From: a virus
Virus record (IMG/VR): IMGVR_UViG_3300014711_000005
Span: 1-28,753 of that record
Length of the DNA: 28,753 bases
Direction: 5' to 3' (one strand)
This document shows, in pieces, positions 6,208 to 15,189 of the stretch. Every line of letters starts with the position of its first letter. The stretch's first letter is position 1. The position numbers were made by a program, and so were the translations under genes. The notes beneath the pieces were generated by a model. It had not been told where the DNA came from. It was given only the letters and a program-made list of their open reading frames with translations, and did not search any database.

Positions 6208-7053
6208 TCAATACTTGATGCAGGCCAGCAAGGCCACGTTGCGTGGGCGTGTCTCAGTGCCGCCTGTTGATCCTGATTGGACTGTTGTTCCTCCAGAACC
6301 GCTCGGAAATCCACCCAAAACACCAGAAGTTGCAGTACCGTTAAGGGTGTGCGTGTGGCTCTTAAAGTCGTCGGCCTGAGCACTACCTATAGACCGACCT
6401 GTATCAACAGCTCGGCCATCTGCCCAACCTCGTATAAATTCACCGCGCAGGTCTGGAAGGTTGAATGTCGATGTTCCATCACCAAGGCCCCAAAGTGATT
6501 GCATGTAGGTGTGGGTGCCGCTTTGAGTGCCAGAAGTCGTGATTGCCGTGCCGAACAAAGTGCTGGTCACTTGGAATGTGTTGGCACTGACGTATATCAC
6601 GTAGTAATCGGTCGTCGTGTTCAGGCCCGTCGGCAATGCACCAGTGGTGCTCAGGCGAATGCGCTCACCGCCAGTAAACCCGTGGGCGGTCATCGTGAAA
6701 ACTGCCGGGGCCGCAATGGTTACTGTGAATGTTTTTGAAGTAAATCCAGAGTTTGTTACCAAAGCGGCAAATAGATCTGCATATGTTGTGCGAGAAACTG
6801 CAGCACCATTGGCCTTTAATGCACCGGATGGAGCCGACCCGCTTGCCACATAAAAAACCGACCCCGTTGGAAGCCCTGATGTAATTCCTAGCGCAGCACG
6901 TGCCTCTGCTTTTTCGGCATCAGTTGGCGCAGGCGCCGTAGCATCGCCGCCAAGCCTGCCGACCACATAGTCCCAAAGCTGGCCAAAAGCCGCTTTGGCC
7001 TCTGCATTGGTGGGGGTTCCAGCAATGCCTGTTTTTCCGGGGGGTGCGCTCAT
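6208..7053 (-). CDS. Tail-collar-domain tail fibre protein
   Basis: 281 residues. After a short N-terminal adaptor (1-60) comes the first half of a phage tail-collar domain (about 60-105, VASGSAPSGALKANG and YADLFAAL). A beta-rich insert follows at about 108-187 (TAHGFTGGERIRLSTTGALP and YYVIYVSANTFQVTS). The collar then resumes with FNLPDLRGEFIRGWADGR (about 197-214), a metal-type SHTHT motif near 232-236 and the ending GTETRPRNVALLACIKY, the standard close of this family. The insert is a small domain found in many phage tail proteins, placed here in a loop. The protein is likely the distal fibre and may contact the host surface. The fibre-assembly gene follows 9 bases downstream. Confidence 0.92.
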   Translation of the reverse strand: MSAPPGKTGIAGTPTNAEAKAAFGQLWDYVVGRLGGDATAPAPTDAEKAEARAALGITSGLPTGSVFYVASGSAPSGALKANGAAVSRTTYADLFAALVTNSGFTSKTFTVTIAAPAVFTMTAHGFTGGERIRLSTTGALPTGLNTTTDYYVIYVSANTFQVTSTLFGTAITTSGTQSGTHTYMQSLWGLGDGTSTFNLPDLRGEFIRGWADGRAVDTGRSIGSAQADDFKSHTHTLNGTATSGVLGGFPSGSGGTTVQSGSTGGTETRPRNVALLACIKY

Positions 7054-7089
7054 TGTCGATTTCCTTTCGGTTTTGTGTGTTGGTTGAGA

Positions 7090-10000
7090 TCAGTAGGCCT
7101 GCACGACAGCATCGATCAGGCCGGTCACGGGGGTGCCCGAGGCGTTGAGCACTGTCACCAGCGGCCCCAAGGTCAAGTTTTGTTTGTCGGCATAGCGGGC
7201 CGATGCGCCGCCGTTGCCGTCGGTCTGCACTGTGAGCTTGACGTTTTTGACAGCGGTCAAGCCAGCAGGCAAGGTTAGACGGGTGCCACCTGGCGACACC
7301 ACCAGATCATCAAAAGTCACAGTCACATCAGGCACATCCAGCAAGGCCGACAAAGTCTGGATCGATTCGACGCCCGCGCCGCCCAAAGTGGTAATGCGAA
7401 AGCGCATGTCTTGTGCGCCAACAACATCGATCCAGCCTGGCCACACCTTCCAAACAGGCAAAGACCCAAAAAACGGATCTGCGTCTGCGCCATAAAAGGC
7501 GTTTGCATCAGCCCCAAAAAACGCAGAGACGTCATCCGTCTGGTATTCGATGGTGTAATTGGCCGCGACAATCTGATGTGTAAGAGACAGGCGGCCTGAT
7601 GCATCGACATAGACGCTGAACTCGTACTGCATCGCACCGCTTTGCGAGGTGGCAAAGAAGACATCTGCATCAGACCCATAAAAAGGCCCATCGTCCGCCC
7701 CATAAAAGGCATCTGCTCCGATGGCTTGCAGCACAGCACCAACCACGGTGCAGCCGGTTTTTGTGCCAGTCCACAGCGGGTGCTGTGGCCATTCGTTAAT
7801 GATGTTGTCGACCACCTGATCACCAAGATCGGTCACGATCTGAGCGGCGTTGACGCTCTCGTTGCCCGTAGTGTCCACCGCCTTGATCAACAGGGTCACA
7901 GGGCCAGTGGGCCGGTTGACCATGGTGTATGGGCTCTCAGTGATCAGTCCGTCATGCAAGTCTGCAGCCGTGGCCCACCAGGTGTTCTGGCCGTAGTTAA
8001 AGCGGATCCTGTAGCCCGCCAGATCAGGCACATTTACAGGCGACCAGCTCAGCACATCGCCACTGACTGTGAAGCTGGCCACATCTGGCGGCGGGGCGCT
8101 CAGGCCTCGCACGGTGTAGCTGACGCGCCCGATGCCGCCAATCTGGCCCAGCCCGTTGAATGGCCGCAGCTCGATGTCCCACGACTCGGACAGCCCCGCG
8201 ACCCAGGTGAAAGACCGCGCGTCTGTGGTGCCCATGACCTGAAGCGGCGCACCATTGGCCGCACCATACACCCGCACAGTGCCTGCGTTTTCGTTGATGG
8301 TGAATGAGACGGTTAACTCGGTGTACCAGGTATTACCCTGTCGCTTGAGAATCTCGGTGACATAAGCGCCCGTGATATTGGGCAGTCGGTTGAGCAGACT
8401 GATATTGGGCGGCGGCGTATACGCGCCCGTCAGCACATAGGGCCAAAACTCATCGGGCAACGGCACCACGGTCACACGCGCCCCAGCCATGTTGTCGGTC
8501 GGCTCCACCTTGGCAACCACCACGCGCTGGCCAGGTGTGGCCTTGAAGTCGTAGATCCACAGCGCGTCGAGCGGTTGGCCGTTTGCGCCAGGCAGCGCCA
8601 CGCCAGCAGGCCATGCGCTGGCCAGCGTCACTGTGCGCGTGCTGCCGGTGAATGCTGCAATGGTGAACACGCGGTATTGCGTCTCGCCGACCAGGCGCAG
8701 ACCGATGTATCGACTGCTGGCCCCGCCCGGTCCGGTGGCGGGGATGGTGTCATCCAGCGTCAGCGTCACAATGCCGCCCGACTCGGTGGCCGACTGGATG
8801 CGCCCGCTGTAGCCCCACTGGGTCATGTCGTGGCTCAGGGCCAGCACGGTGCCGCGGCGGTAGGTCAAAAACTCCAGGTCTTGCTCAAACGTGATGCTTT
8901 TGGCCATGTAAATGTTTTGCGCCATGGCGTGGCGAGCCAGCAGGGCGGCATGGCCCTCGCTGGTGATGCCCTCATTGCTCAGGCGGGCGGTGGTGCGCGG
9001 GTTGCTCACGCCGGGCGCGATCACGCGCAGGCTGTTCCAGCTGTTGCTGCGGTTGCGGTCAAAATAGCCGTATTCGATCTCGTCCGCGCGGTCATTCGTG
9101 TCATAGCTCACACTGAAAGACCGGGCCTTGATGTTGCCCATGTTGATGACGCCCTCGACCGGCTGCGCATCGTCCAGCCACTGCACGCCCAGCCGCCCCT
9201 CGGCCCAGCTGATGGTGGCCAGGCCTGCGTAGGCAATCGCGCCCATCAGCTCTTCGTGGCTCATGGCGTCCTGTATCACCGCGTCAAAAGTCAGGCCCTT
9301 GGCCGCGCACCAGACCATGAAGCGCTTGAGGCCTTCGACATCGATTCGGCTGTCTGGCCAGCCCAGGCCCGCAACCAGCTTGCCGTTTTCGTCATAAATG
9401 CCACGGGCCAGTTGCAGGATCTGTGCGCCAGGGTTGCTCAGGCCGTTTGTGCGGTTGGTGGCCGTAGTCCAGGCACTGCCATCCCAGTAAGGCATGGGCT
9501 TGGCGGTGGCGATCCAGTTGAGCTCGTCCACCGCGCCGCTCAGCTGCCCGCTGGCCTTGGCCGTCATGGCCACAATGCTCTGGCCGGGGTAGCTGCTCAG
9601 GTCTTGCTGAAATGACTTGAGCTGCGTCCACTGCACCGTGTTTTGGGCACTGGTGCTGGTTTCGTTGGTCGTCAGCTTGCGCAGGCGAACATCGTATTGG
9701 CCAGCCGCCACAGGGATGGTGTAGCCCACGCGCAGGGGGCTTGTGTTGGAATTGGTGAGCTTTGCAATGCCCGCTTGGTAAGGCACATCACGCCAGCGCT
9801 TGACAGGCAGTGGTCCGTATGTGGTTCCGATGTACTCGCCTTCGGGGGTGTAATTGAAGGTAAAGCCGTCCTCGTAGGCTGTGTACTCTTCGCGATAGGT
9901 GGCGCCGGTGGGCAAGCCGATCCAGTCTGCAGAACCAGTTGCGCGGTACTGTATTTCAATCAAAGCCTCGCGCCACTCATAAGCGCCGTTGGTGGCGTTG

Positions 10001-10917
10001 ACTGCAAACACATTGGCCTCCAGATCGATGCCGATCTGCAGCGTGTTAGGGCTGGTTGTGCGCTGCACCCAAGGGCCGTAACCGCTTGGCGCGTCCAGGA
10101 GGCCACCTGCGATGGTGTCGACGCTGTTGTTGGGCAGGCCTGTTGGGTAGCTGCTGCCAGGCAAGCCATAAGCCCGGAAGCTGACACCTTGATAAGACTC
10201 AACCGGGGTCTGGCCAATGCGAACATTGCTCACGCCGTGACAGTTGATGCCCGCATGAAACTGCTGCACCAGGTACTGGTCTTGCCCAGAAAAAAAGCTG
10301 TACGGCTGGCCCGCCAAGTCGGGCACCACATAGGGCTGGCCCAGCACCAGGCTCATGGGCTGCCAAATGCGCATCTGGTTGCGGCCGCCGCTCAGGCTGT
10401 AAGTCGGCTCGGTGGTGTTGACGGCCAAGTCCATGCCCATGCCGCCGCGCTTGGGTGGCGGCAGCAGCTTGTTGATGACCATTGCGCCGGCGGCGAAGAC
10501 CACGGCACCAGCAATCGCCAGCGACAACCCTGTCAGCTTTGTGACGCCAGCAAACCAGCTGCTGGTGCCAAGTGTGAAATAAGCCAGCGCCGCAAACGCG
10601 ATGATCTTGACCACCTCTTTTTGCACCGCAGGCCTGCACTCGATCACCTGCGCATGGTGCACGCGTGTGCGGCCCCACATGAGCGCGGGCACCTGCAGGC
10701 CGCCCACTTCCACAATCCAGGTGTCGGTCACGCCGTGACGCTGCAGCACGGCCAGCAGCGTCTCGCCGTCTTCCATCAGCACGGCCACGCTGGTCTGGCC
10801 CTGCTGGGTCAGCGGGTGCGGGGTCACCACCAGCTGGGCGCTGCGCTCTGGCAGCAGGCCGGGGCGGCGCTTGAATGGCGGCTCTGTCAGCGGCATGAGG
10901 GTTGTTTTTACTTCCAT
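7090..10917 (-). CDS. Tail tip host-specificity protein (J-like)
   Basis: 1275 residues from ATG 10917, chosen because it overlaps the previous stop by 10 bases; a longer in-frame form would begin inside the upstream gene. The N-terminal 100 residues are followed by two hydrophobic segments (about 102-120 and 128-148, the second LSLAIAGAVVFAAGAMVI) as in lambda I/J-type tip proteins. The middle matches the J/phage-tail central region (GYFDRNRSNSWNSLRV, the region before ALLARHAMAQNIYMAKSI), followed by fibronectin-III-like domains (about 830-1040, for example FTVSGDVLSWSPVNVPDLAGY). Near residues 1066-1150 there are Asp-rich repeats of the form FYGADADPFF. It forms the tail tip and usually decides receptor binding. 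Confidence 0.93.
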   Translation of the reverse strand: MEVKTTLMPLTEPPFKRRPGLLPERSAQLVVTPHPLTQQGQTSVAVLMEDGETLLAVLQRHGVTDTWIVEVGGLQVPALMWGRTRVHHAQVIECRPAVQKEVVKIIAFAALAYFTLGTSSWFAGVTKLTGLSLAIAGAVVFAAGAMVINKLLPPPKRGGMGMDLAVNTTEPTYSLSGGRNQMRIWQPMSLVLGQPYVVPDLAGQPYSFFSGQDQYLVQQFHAGINCHGVSNVRIGQTPVESYQGVSFRAYGLPGSSYPTGLPNNSVDTIAGGLLDAPSGYGPWVQRTTSPNTLQIGIDLEANVFAVNATNGAYEWREALIEIQYRATGSADWIGLPTGATYREEYTAYEDGFTFNYTPEGEYIGTTYGPLPVKRWRDVPYQAGIAKLTNSNTSPLRVGYTIPVAAGQYDVRLRKLTTNETSTSAQNTVQWTQLKSFQQDLSSYPGQSIVAMTAKASGQLSGAVDELNWIATAKPMPYWDGSAWTTATNRTNGLSNPGAQILQLARGIYDENGKLVAGLGWPDSRIDVEGLKRFMVWCAAKGLTFDAVIQDAMSHEELMGAIAYAGLATISWAEGRLGVQWLDDAQPVEGVINMGNIKARSFSVSYDTNDRADEIEYGYFDRNRSNSWNSLRVIAPGVSNPRTTARLSNEGITSEGHAALLARHAMAQNIYMAKSITFEQDLEFLTYRRGTVLALSHDMTQWGYSGRIQSATESGGIVTLTLDDTIPATGPGGASSRYIGLRLVGETQYRVFTIAAFTGSTRTVTLASAWPAGVALPGANGQPLDALWIYDFKATPGQRVVVAKVEPTDNMAGARVTVVPLPDEFWPYVLTGAYTPPPNISLLNRLPNITGAYVTEILKRQGNTWYTELTVSFTINENAGTVRVYGAANGAPLQVMGTTDARSFTWVAGLSESWDIELRPFNGLGQIGGIGRVSYTVRGLSAPPPDVASFTVSGDVLSWSPVNVPDLAGYRIRFNYGQNTWWATAADLHDGLITESPYTMVNRPTGPVTLLIKAVDTTGNESVNAAQIVTDLGDQVVDNIINEWPQHPLWTGTKTGCTVVGAVLQAIGADAFYGADDGPFYGSDADVFFATSQSGAMQYEFSVYVDASGRLSLTHQIVAANYTIEYQTDDVSAFFGADANAFYGADADPFFGSLPVWKVWPGWIDVVGAQDMRFRITTLGGAGVESIQTLSALLDVPDVTVTFDDLVVSPGGTRLTLPAGLTAVKNVKLTVQTDGNGGASARYADKQNLTLGPLVTVLNASGTPVTGLIDAVVQAY

Positions 10918-11363
10918 GTGTAAAACCCCTCGATGCGCTGGCCACGCCATGCAAAGTCGCGCAGGCGGCTCAGCGACGCATTGCCCATCACGGCCGAGTT
11001 GTGCAGCACCCACACCTCGCCCCGGTACACAAACACGGTGCCGATGTGCCACAGCAGGTGGCCGGCCTCATTGGGGCTGGTGATCAGCACGCCGCAGCCG
11101 TGCACCGGCTCGGCAATGCGCTGGGCCAGTGCGTCACGCGCTGCGCTGATTTGGGCGGCTTGCCCTGCCCGGCCCTGGGCGTGGCAGGTCAAAGCAGCGG
11201 GCACCGTGACCGTGCGGCCAAACACTTGGCGCTGCACGTCCAGAAACAGGTGCGCACAGTCGTATTCGCCGGGCACATAGGCTGCGCCCACGTAGCTTTG
11301 CGCGTCTGCAAAGTCTTGGGTTTCGTCGCGGCCTTGCTGGGCAGGGGTGGTGTAGTTGTTCAT
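10908..11363 (-). CDS. NlpC/P60-family tail assembly peptidase (K-like)
   Basis: 151 residues with a catalytic Cys in PGEYDCAHLFLDV (about residue 36) and a catalytic His in LLWHIGTVFVYRG (about 107). This is the pattern of NlpC/P60 cell-wall peptidases found beside J in lambda-like phages, where gpK takes this place. It probably trims peptidoglycan during entry or acts in tip assembly. It follows the DUF1833 gene by three bases and overlaps the J-like start by 10 bases. Confidence 0.88.
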   Translation of the reverse strand: MNNYTTPAQQGRDETQDFADAQSYVGAAYVPGEYDCAHLFLDVQRQVFGRTVTVPAALTCHAQGRAGQAAQISAARDALAQRIAEPVHGCGVLITSPNEAGHLLWHIGTVFVYRGEVWVLHNSAVMGNASLSRLRDFAWRGQRIEGFYTWK

Positions 11364-11366
11364 GTG

Positions 11367-11834
11367 TCAGCCCTGGAAAAGCGCGGGCGCGTTGACCGGG
11401 TCAAACCGGATGCGCACCGCCGTCTGGCGCATGGTGTCGTCGGGCCCCATGTTGGCCGTGACCAGCGTGGGTGTGATGTTGATGCCGCTCAGCTGCGCAA
11501 TGAACTCATAGTCCACCACCGTGGGTGTGGCGCGGCTCACCAGCTGCAGCGTGGCCAGCAGCGAAGCGCCCACGGGCAGCCCCTCGATGGCGGCGGTCAG
11601 CTCGCGACCCACGTTGTCGATGCGGATCTGAGCGCGGGGGTTCTCTTGCTGCGCCTGCGTGGGCAGCTTCACCCCAAAAGGCAGCGCCACATAAGTGTGG
11701 CCGCCAATCACCCAGTCACGCGTGTCGTTGACGATGCGCACCGGGCTGGCAAAGCTGGCGTGGTCAATGACCATCAGCTCCAAAAAGCCATGGTTGTCGG
11801 TGACCGCCTGCAGTTGTGCAATGCTCTGGGCCAT
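11367..11834 (-). CDS. DUF1833-type minor tail protein (L-like position)
   Basis: 155 residues from ATG 11834, which shares one base with the preceding stop (TGATG). A longer in-frame extension upstream runs through the preceding gene in another frame and is rejected. The sequence fits the DUF1833 family of phage proteins: ELMVIDHASFASPVRIVND near the start, a HTYVALPFGVKLP segment, ARAQIRIDNVGRELTAAIE-like middle and a C-terminal RQTAVRIRFDP. In lambda-like gene order this slot belongs to gpL, the iron-sulfur tip protein, but I see no cysteine pattern here, so only the position is shared. Likely part of the tail tip. Confidence 0.85.
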   Translation of the reverse strand: MAQSIAQLQAVTDNHGFLELMVIDHASFASPVRIVNDTRDWVIGGHTYVALPFGVKLPTQAQQENPRAQIRIDNVGRELTAAIEGLPVGASLLATLQLVSRATPTVVDYEFIAQLSGINITPTLVTANMGPDDTMRQTAVRIRFDPVNAPALFQG

Positions 11835-12202
11835 CAGTAGACGCTCCGCAGGTATTCGAGCTGCAAGCTGCGCTCGGCAAACGTCCAGGCGCGGCTGCCG
11901 GGCTTGAGCGGCCCCAGGTTGCCACCCACAATGCGGGCCTGCACCACGCTGCCCGTGCGCGGGTTGGTCCACGCAAACCAGTCGGCACCCCCGCCGATCT
12001 GGGTGTAAACCCAGTCTTCAAAGTCGATGGCGTTTTGCTTGGTGCGAAAGTACAACGTCACCGGCACGGTGACCATGGTGTCGCTGGCCATGCGCCGCTG
12101 CTTTGGCACGCTGCGCTCCATCTCGCTGCGCAGCACCACGGTGGCGGGCTGCTCGGCGGTGTCTGCCCAGGCAATGTCGACGTAGGTGGGGAAGGTGGCC
12201 AT
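11834..12202 (-). CDS. Minor tail protein (M-like)
   Basis: 122 residues. The layout matches gpM-type minor tail proteins: an N-terminal strand region, a VTVPVTLYFRTK segment, an aromatic helix DFEDWVYTQIGGGADWFAW (about 60-78) and a C-terminal SLQLEYLRSVY. The gene directly follows the tape measure, as M follows H in lambda, and precedes the DUF1833 and NlpC/P60 genes, completing an M-L-K-J-like order. It probably forms part of the tail tip below the tape measure. Assignment is by order and overall shape rather than by a unique motif. Confidence 0.75.
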   Translation of the reverse strand: MATFPTYVDIAWADTAEQPATVVLRSEMERSVPKQRRMASDTMVTVPVTLYFRTKQNAIDFEDWVYTQIGGGADWFAWTNPRTGSVVQARIVGGNLGPLKPGSRAWTFAERSLQLEYLRSVY

Positions 12203-14512
12203 TTACTGCGCTCCGCGTGGGGTGAACCGGCTGCCAATGGCGTTGAACAAACTGCCCGACCCGCTGGCCACGCCATCGGCCAGGCCGTCTTGCACTTGGC
12301 GCAAAATCACGTCGATGGTGGTGGTGCCGTCGCCGTTTTCGCGCTGCTGCACATCGGCTGTCTGGCCGCTGGTCGGCATGACGTTGACAATCACATTCGA
12401 GCCGCCGCCCGACATGGTCACGGGGATGGTGCGGCCATCGGGCAGGGGGACATAGGCCTCGTTCATGCGGCCTTCGCCAAAAATGGCCAGCTGAGGCGTG
12501 TTGGCAATGCCACCGCTGCTGTAGGCGTGCAAGGGCAACGGGCCAGCATCCGTCATGACGCCACCATTGGCAAAATACTGGCCCAAGTCCTGCGAGCCAA
12601 ATTCAGCACCAGAGCCAAATCCAGCCGATCCACCACCACCAAAAAGCCCGCTAATCGCCGTGCGCAAAATACCCGACAGCGGCCCCGTGATCGACTGTTG
12701 GATCTGCATGCGGATCATGTCGCTGATGATGCTGTCAGCCAAGCTCTTGAAGTCCAGCTTGCCGGTTTTGACGAAGTTGACCAGCGCGTCTTCCATGCCC
12801 CTAAAAGCGTTGGTCATGACGTTTTTGGTGTTTTCCCCCATCTTGCTGATGCTGAGCTGGTATTCCTTGACCGCATCGCTCACGCCGCGCATGGCGTCAT
12901 ATTGCTGGCTGATTTGGTCGGCCTGCTGTGCCATGAACTGGGCGCGGGTTTCGTTGGCCAAGCGCTGCACGGCGGCCAGGCGCTCGGTCGCTTCAATCTG
13001 GTTAATCAAGCCATTGTTTTGGTCTTCCAGCACCATCGACTCAGCCTGAGCGACTTTGGTGGCCAGCTCGCGCTCAAACGTCAGGCGAGCCACCTCTTCG
13101 GCGGTCTTTCCGATCAACTCGGTATTGAAAGCCATGGCCCGTGCTTCATCTGACATGGCAAGAATCATGCGTCCATAGGCCAGCTCGGCCCGCTCTTGTT
13201 GCTCATTCAGCTCGCGCATGACTTTTTCTTCGGCTTCGTTGGCTTGTTTTTTGTAGTTAAAGGCGTCAATCTGCGCCGCAATGGCCAGCGCCTGCTCGCG
13301 CTGCACCTGGGTGAATTTGTCGCCGCTCACGGCCAACATGCGCTGCACCTCGTCCACCTTGCTCATTTGGCCGCTCAGGTTGGCGTATTGCGTGGTCAGG
13401 CTGTTGACCAGGTTGGCGCCAAAGTCACTTTGCGCTTTGGTGTCCTTTTTCTCCACAATGGGCGCTGCCGACTTGGCCTGTGGCCGCATGAACCGGCGCG
13501 ACACCGCATCGCCCGTGTCGCCAGCGCCAGACAACGCCTTGAGCGACTCCAGCTCGCGCAAATAGCCAAGCTGCTTTTTGGTCTTGGCAATGTCGGCATC
13601 GATGCTGTCCATGCCGGTCTTAGTCGCAAAAATCTTGGATGAATAGGCCGCGCGCTCTTTTTCCAGATTGCGCAGATCCTCTGACAAGGCACGGATATTC
13701 TCGCCCTGCGTCTTGAACGGGTTGATGGTGCCCATCGTCAAAATGGCGTCCATGAAACCCTCTGAATTCTTGATGCCCGCCAGCAATGCCTGGCTGATCT
13801 CCATGAGTGACGGCAGCAGCTGGCTCATGATGGACATGCCCGCAGCCTCGCTGGTCAAGCTCAACTTCTTCATGTTGTCATTGAAGTCAGCTGCAGCTTT
13901 GGCTGCATCCCCACCAAGATTGACGCCCAAGCGCTCAGCCTCTGTGGCCATGCTGGCCAGACCCTCTTTGCCGAGGTTCAGCATCGGGATCATGTCCTCC
14001 CCCGACTTGCCAAAGACCTTCATGGCCAGCGCCGCCTTGGCGGGGCCGTCTGCATAACCTGAAAACCGCTCGGCCATATCTTCCAGCACCTTGTCGGTGC
14101 TGCGCAGGTTGCCGCTGGCGTCCTTGAACGACACGCCCATGGTCTTAAAAATCTCAGCGGCCTCGTCGCTGCCGCCTGCTGCCTCGCCCATGAGCTTGGC
14201 CAGCTTGCGCATGCCACCGCCTAGCTGCTCGGTGGTGGTGCCAACCGACTCACCGGCAAAGCGCAGCTTGCTCAACGCCTCGACCGACACGCCCGTTTTC
14301 TCGGACATCTCGTCCAGCTGGTCCATGGTGTCCAGCGCTTTAGACAGCATGGTCACCGCACCCGCCACACTCAGCACGCCAGCGGCCATGGGGCCCATCA
14401 GGCTGGTGGCGCGGGTCACGGTGTCGCCAATGCTGGCGATGTTGCGCTTGGCCGACTCCAAAGCCGCCTTGGTCTGGTCTACCGCCGTCAGGACAATTTT
14501 TGCTTCAGACAT
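12203..14512 (-). CDS. Tail tape measure protein
   Basis: 769 residues starting ATG 14512, seven bases after the stop of the frameshifted chaperone. The N-terminal half is helical with hydrophobic stretches (SLMGPMAAGVLSVAGAVTML). The middle is long and coiled-coil-like, and the C-terminus carries the lambda-type tape-measure domain (FVKTGKLDFKSLADSIISDM and RMQIQQSITGPLSGIL) and a glycine-rich end. By the rule of about 0.15 nm of tail per residue it predicts a tail near 115 nm. It is threaded in the tail tube and likely helps form the DNA channel in the host membrane. There is no obvious lytic motif. Confidence 0.95.
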   Translation of the reverse strand: MSEAKIVLTAVDQTKAALESAKRNIASIGDTVTRATSLMGPMAAGVLSVAGAVTMLSKALDTMDQLDEMSEKTGVSVEALSKLRFAGESVGTTTEQLGGGMRKLAKLMGEAAGGSDEAAEIFKTMGVSFKDASGNLRSTDKVLEDMAERFSGYADGPAKAALAMKVFGKSGEDMIPMLNLGKEGLASMATEAERLGVNLGGDAAKAAADFNDNMKKLSLTSEAAGMSIMSQLLPSLMEISQALLAGIKNSEGFMDAILTMGTINPFKTQGENIRALSEDLRNLEKERAAYSSKIFATKTGMDSIDADIAKTKKQLGYLRELESLKALSGAGDTGDAVSRRFMRPQAKSAAPIVEKKDTKAQSDFGANLVNSLTTQYANLSGQMSKVDEVQRMLAVSGDKFTQVQREQALAIAAQIDAFNYKKQANEAEEKVMRELNEQQERAELAYGRMILAMSDEARAMAFNTELIGKTAEEVARLTFERELATKVAQAESMVLEDQNNGLINQIEATERLAAVQRLANETRAQFMAQQADQISQQYDAMRGVSDAVKEYQLSISKMGENTKNVMTNAFRGMEDALVNFVKTGKLDFKSLADSIISDMIRMQIQQSITGPLSGILRTAISGLFGGGGSAGFGSGAEFGSQDLGQYFANGGVMTDAGPLPLHAYSSGGIANTPQLAIFGEGRMNEAYVPLPDGRTIPVTMSGGGSNVIVNVMPTSGQTADVQQRENGDGTTTIDVILRQVQDGLADGVASGSGSLFNAIGSRFTPRGAQ

Positions 14513-14518
14513 TACAGG

Positions 14519-14854
14519 TCAGGCCCCACTTTGTTTGCGCCACAGGCGCAAGGTTTCTCTTTCCATCACTTGCACCGCCTCGGTTACCTCGGGCCAGTCG
14601 ACTCGTGGCACCTCTTGCATCTCCAGCACAAAGGCCAAGGCCTCCATGCGCAGGCCAATCGGCCCATTCATGCCCACGCTCCACTGCGTGGCCATGGCCC
14701 TGAACACGGTGAATGGGGCCACGTTTTCGGGCCACACGTCCAGGTGCTCTGGCGCTTTTGGCGTTTCGGCCTTTAGTCCAAAGGCTGCAAGGGCTTGGTC
14801 GATGTGTTCTTTGTCCTCAAACCCCTCGATCAGTCTCCTTGCAGCCTCGATCAG
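14519..14854 (-). CDS. Tail chaperone extension (DUF1799-like), made by -1 frameshift
   Basis: This frame has no strong start of its own but is open continuously from the slippery site at 14854-14860 to TGA 14519-14521. Entering by a -1 shift adds 111 residues to the 109-residue chaperone, giving a product of about 220 residues like lambda gpGT. The added part begins LIEAARRLIEGFEDKEHIDQ. It ends in a DUF1799-type domain (VWPENVAPFTVF, ATQWSVGMNGPIGLRMEAL, VMERETLRLWRKQ). The longer product would bind tail tube and tape measure during assembly. Independent initiation at GTG 14737 is the alternative; the signals at the junction favour frameshifting. Confidence 0.82.
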   Translation of the reverse strand: MIEAARRLIEGFEDKEHIDQALAAFGLKAETPKAPEHLDVWPENVAPFTVFRAMATQWSVGMNGPIGLRMEALAFVLEMQEVPRVDWPEVTEAVQVMERETLRLWRKQSGA

Positions 14855-14860
14855 TTTTTT
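14782..14860 (-). promoter_or_regulatory. Programmed -1 ribosomal frameshift signal
   Basis: On the minus strand a canonical heptamer A-AAA-AAC (14860-14854) is in the correct zero frame, and the chaperone stop TGA follows at once. After a 6-base spacer, AGGCTGCAAGG (14847-14837) pairs perfectly with CCTTGCAGCCT (14792-14782), an 11-bp stem with a 44-base loop. A GAGG sequence seven bases before the heptamer may add Shine-Dalgarno-like stimulation. This is the full set of elements known from lambda G/GT-type frameshifts. Confidence 0.85.
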
Positions 14861-15180
14861 CGTTTTGCCTCGGTCAGCTCTTTCAGGTACGCCCTAAAAA
14901 TCTCGCCCTGAGCGGCGGGGTAGTTGTCGAGCAAGTCGGTCAGCGCGGTCAGGCTGTAGGGCACCTCGGCGCCGTCATCCCCTTGCACGCCCGCCCAACC
15001 CGCCACGACCTTGTGCAGCGTTTCGGCACCGTCTTGGGTGCTGGTCTCGCCGATCCACTTGGCCAGCGCAGCCTTGTTTTGGTGCCGGAAGGTGAAAGAC
15101 ACCTCTAGCGGCTCAGACAAGCCAGGCACAGACAGCGGCACAGCCGCCACAAAGGTGGGTTTGGGGTTGAGCTTGAACAT
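14851..15180 (-). CDS. Tail assembly chaperone (G-like)
   Basis: 109 residues from ATG 15180; a TTG three codons upstream is an alternative start. The sequence (FKLNPKPTFVAAVPLSVPG, then FTFRHQNKAALAKWI) and the C-terminal helix (AYLKELTEAKRKN) match phage tail assembly chaperones of the lambda gpG position, between tail tube and tape measure. It ends exactly at a slippery heptamer, and a -1 shift adds the 111-residue extension. The unshifted form is normally made in excess and coats the tape measure during tail assembly; neither form is usually in the virion. Confidence 0.87.
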   Translation of the reverse strand: MFKLNPKPTFVAAVPLSVPGLSEPLEVSFTFRHQNKAALAKWIGETSTQDGAETLHKVVAGWAGVQGDDGAEVPYSLTALTDLLDNYPAAQGEIFRAYLKELTEAKRKN

Positions 15181-15189
15181 GCGCGGCAA

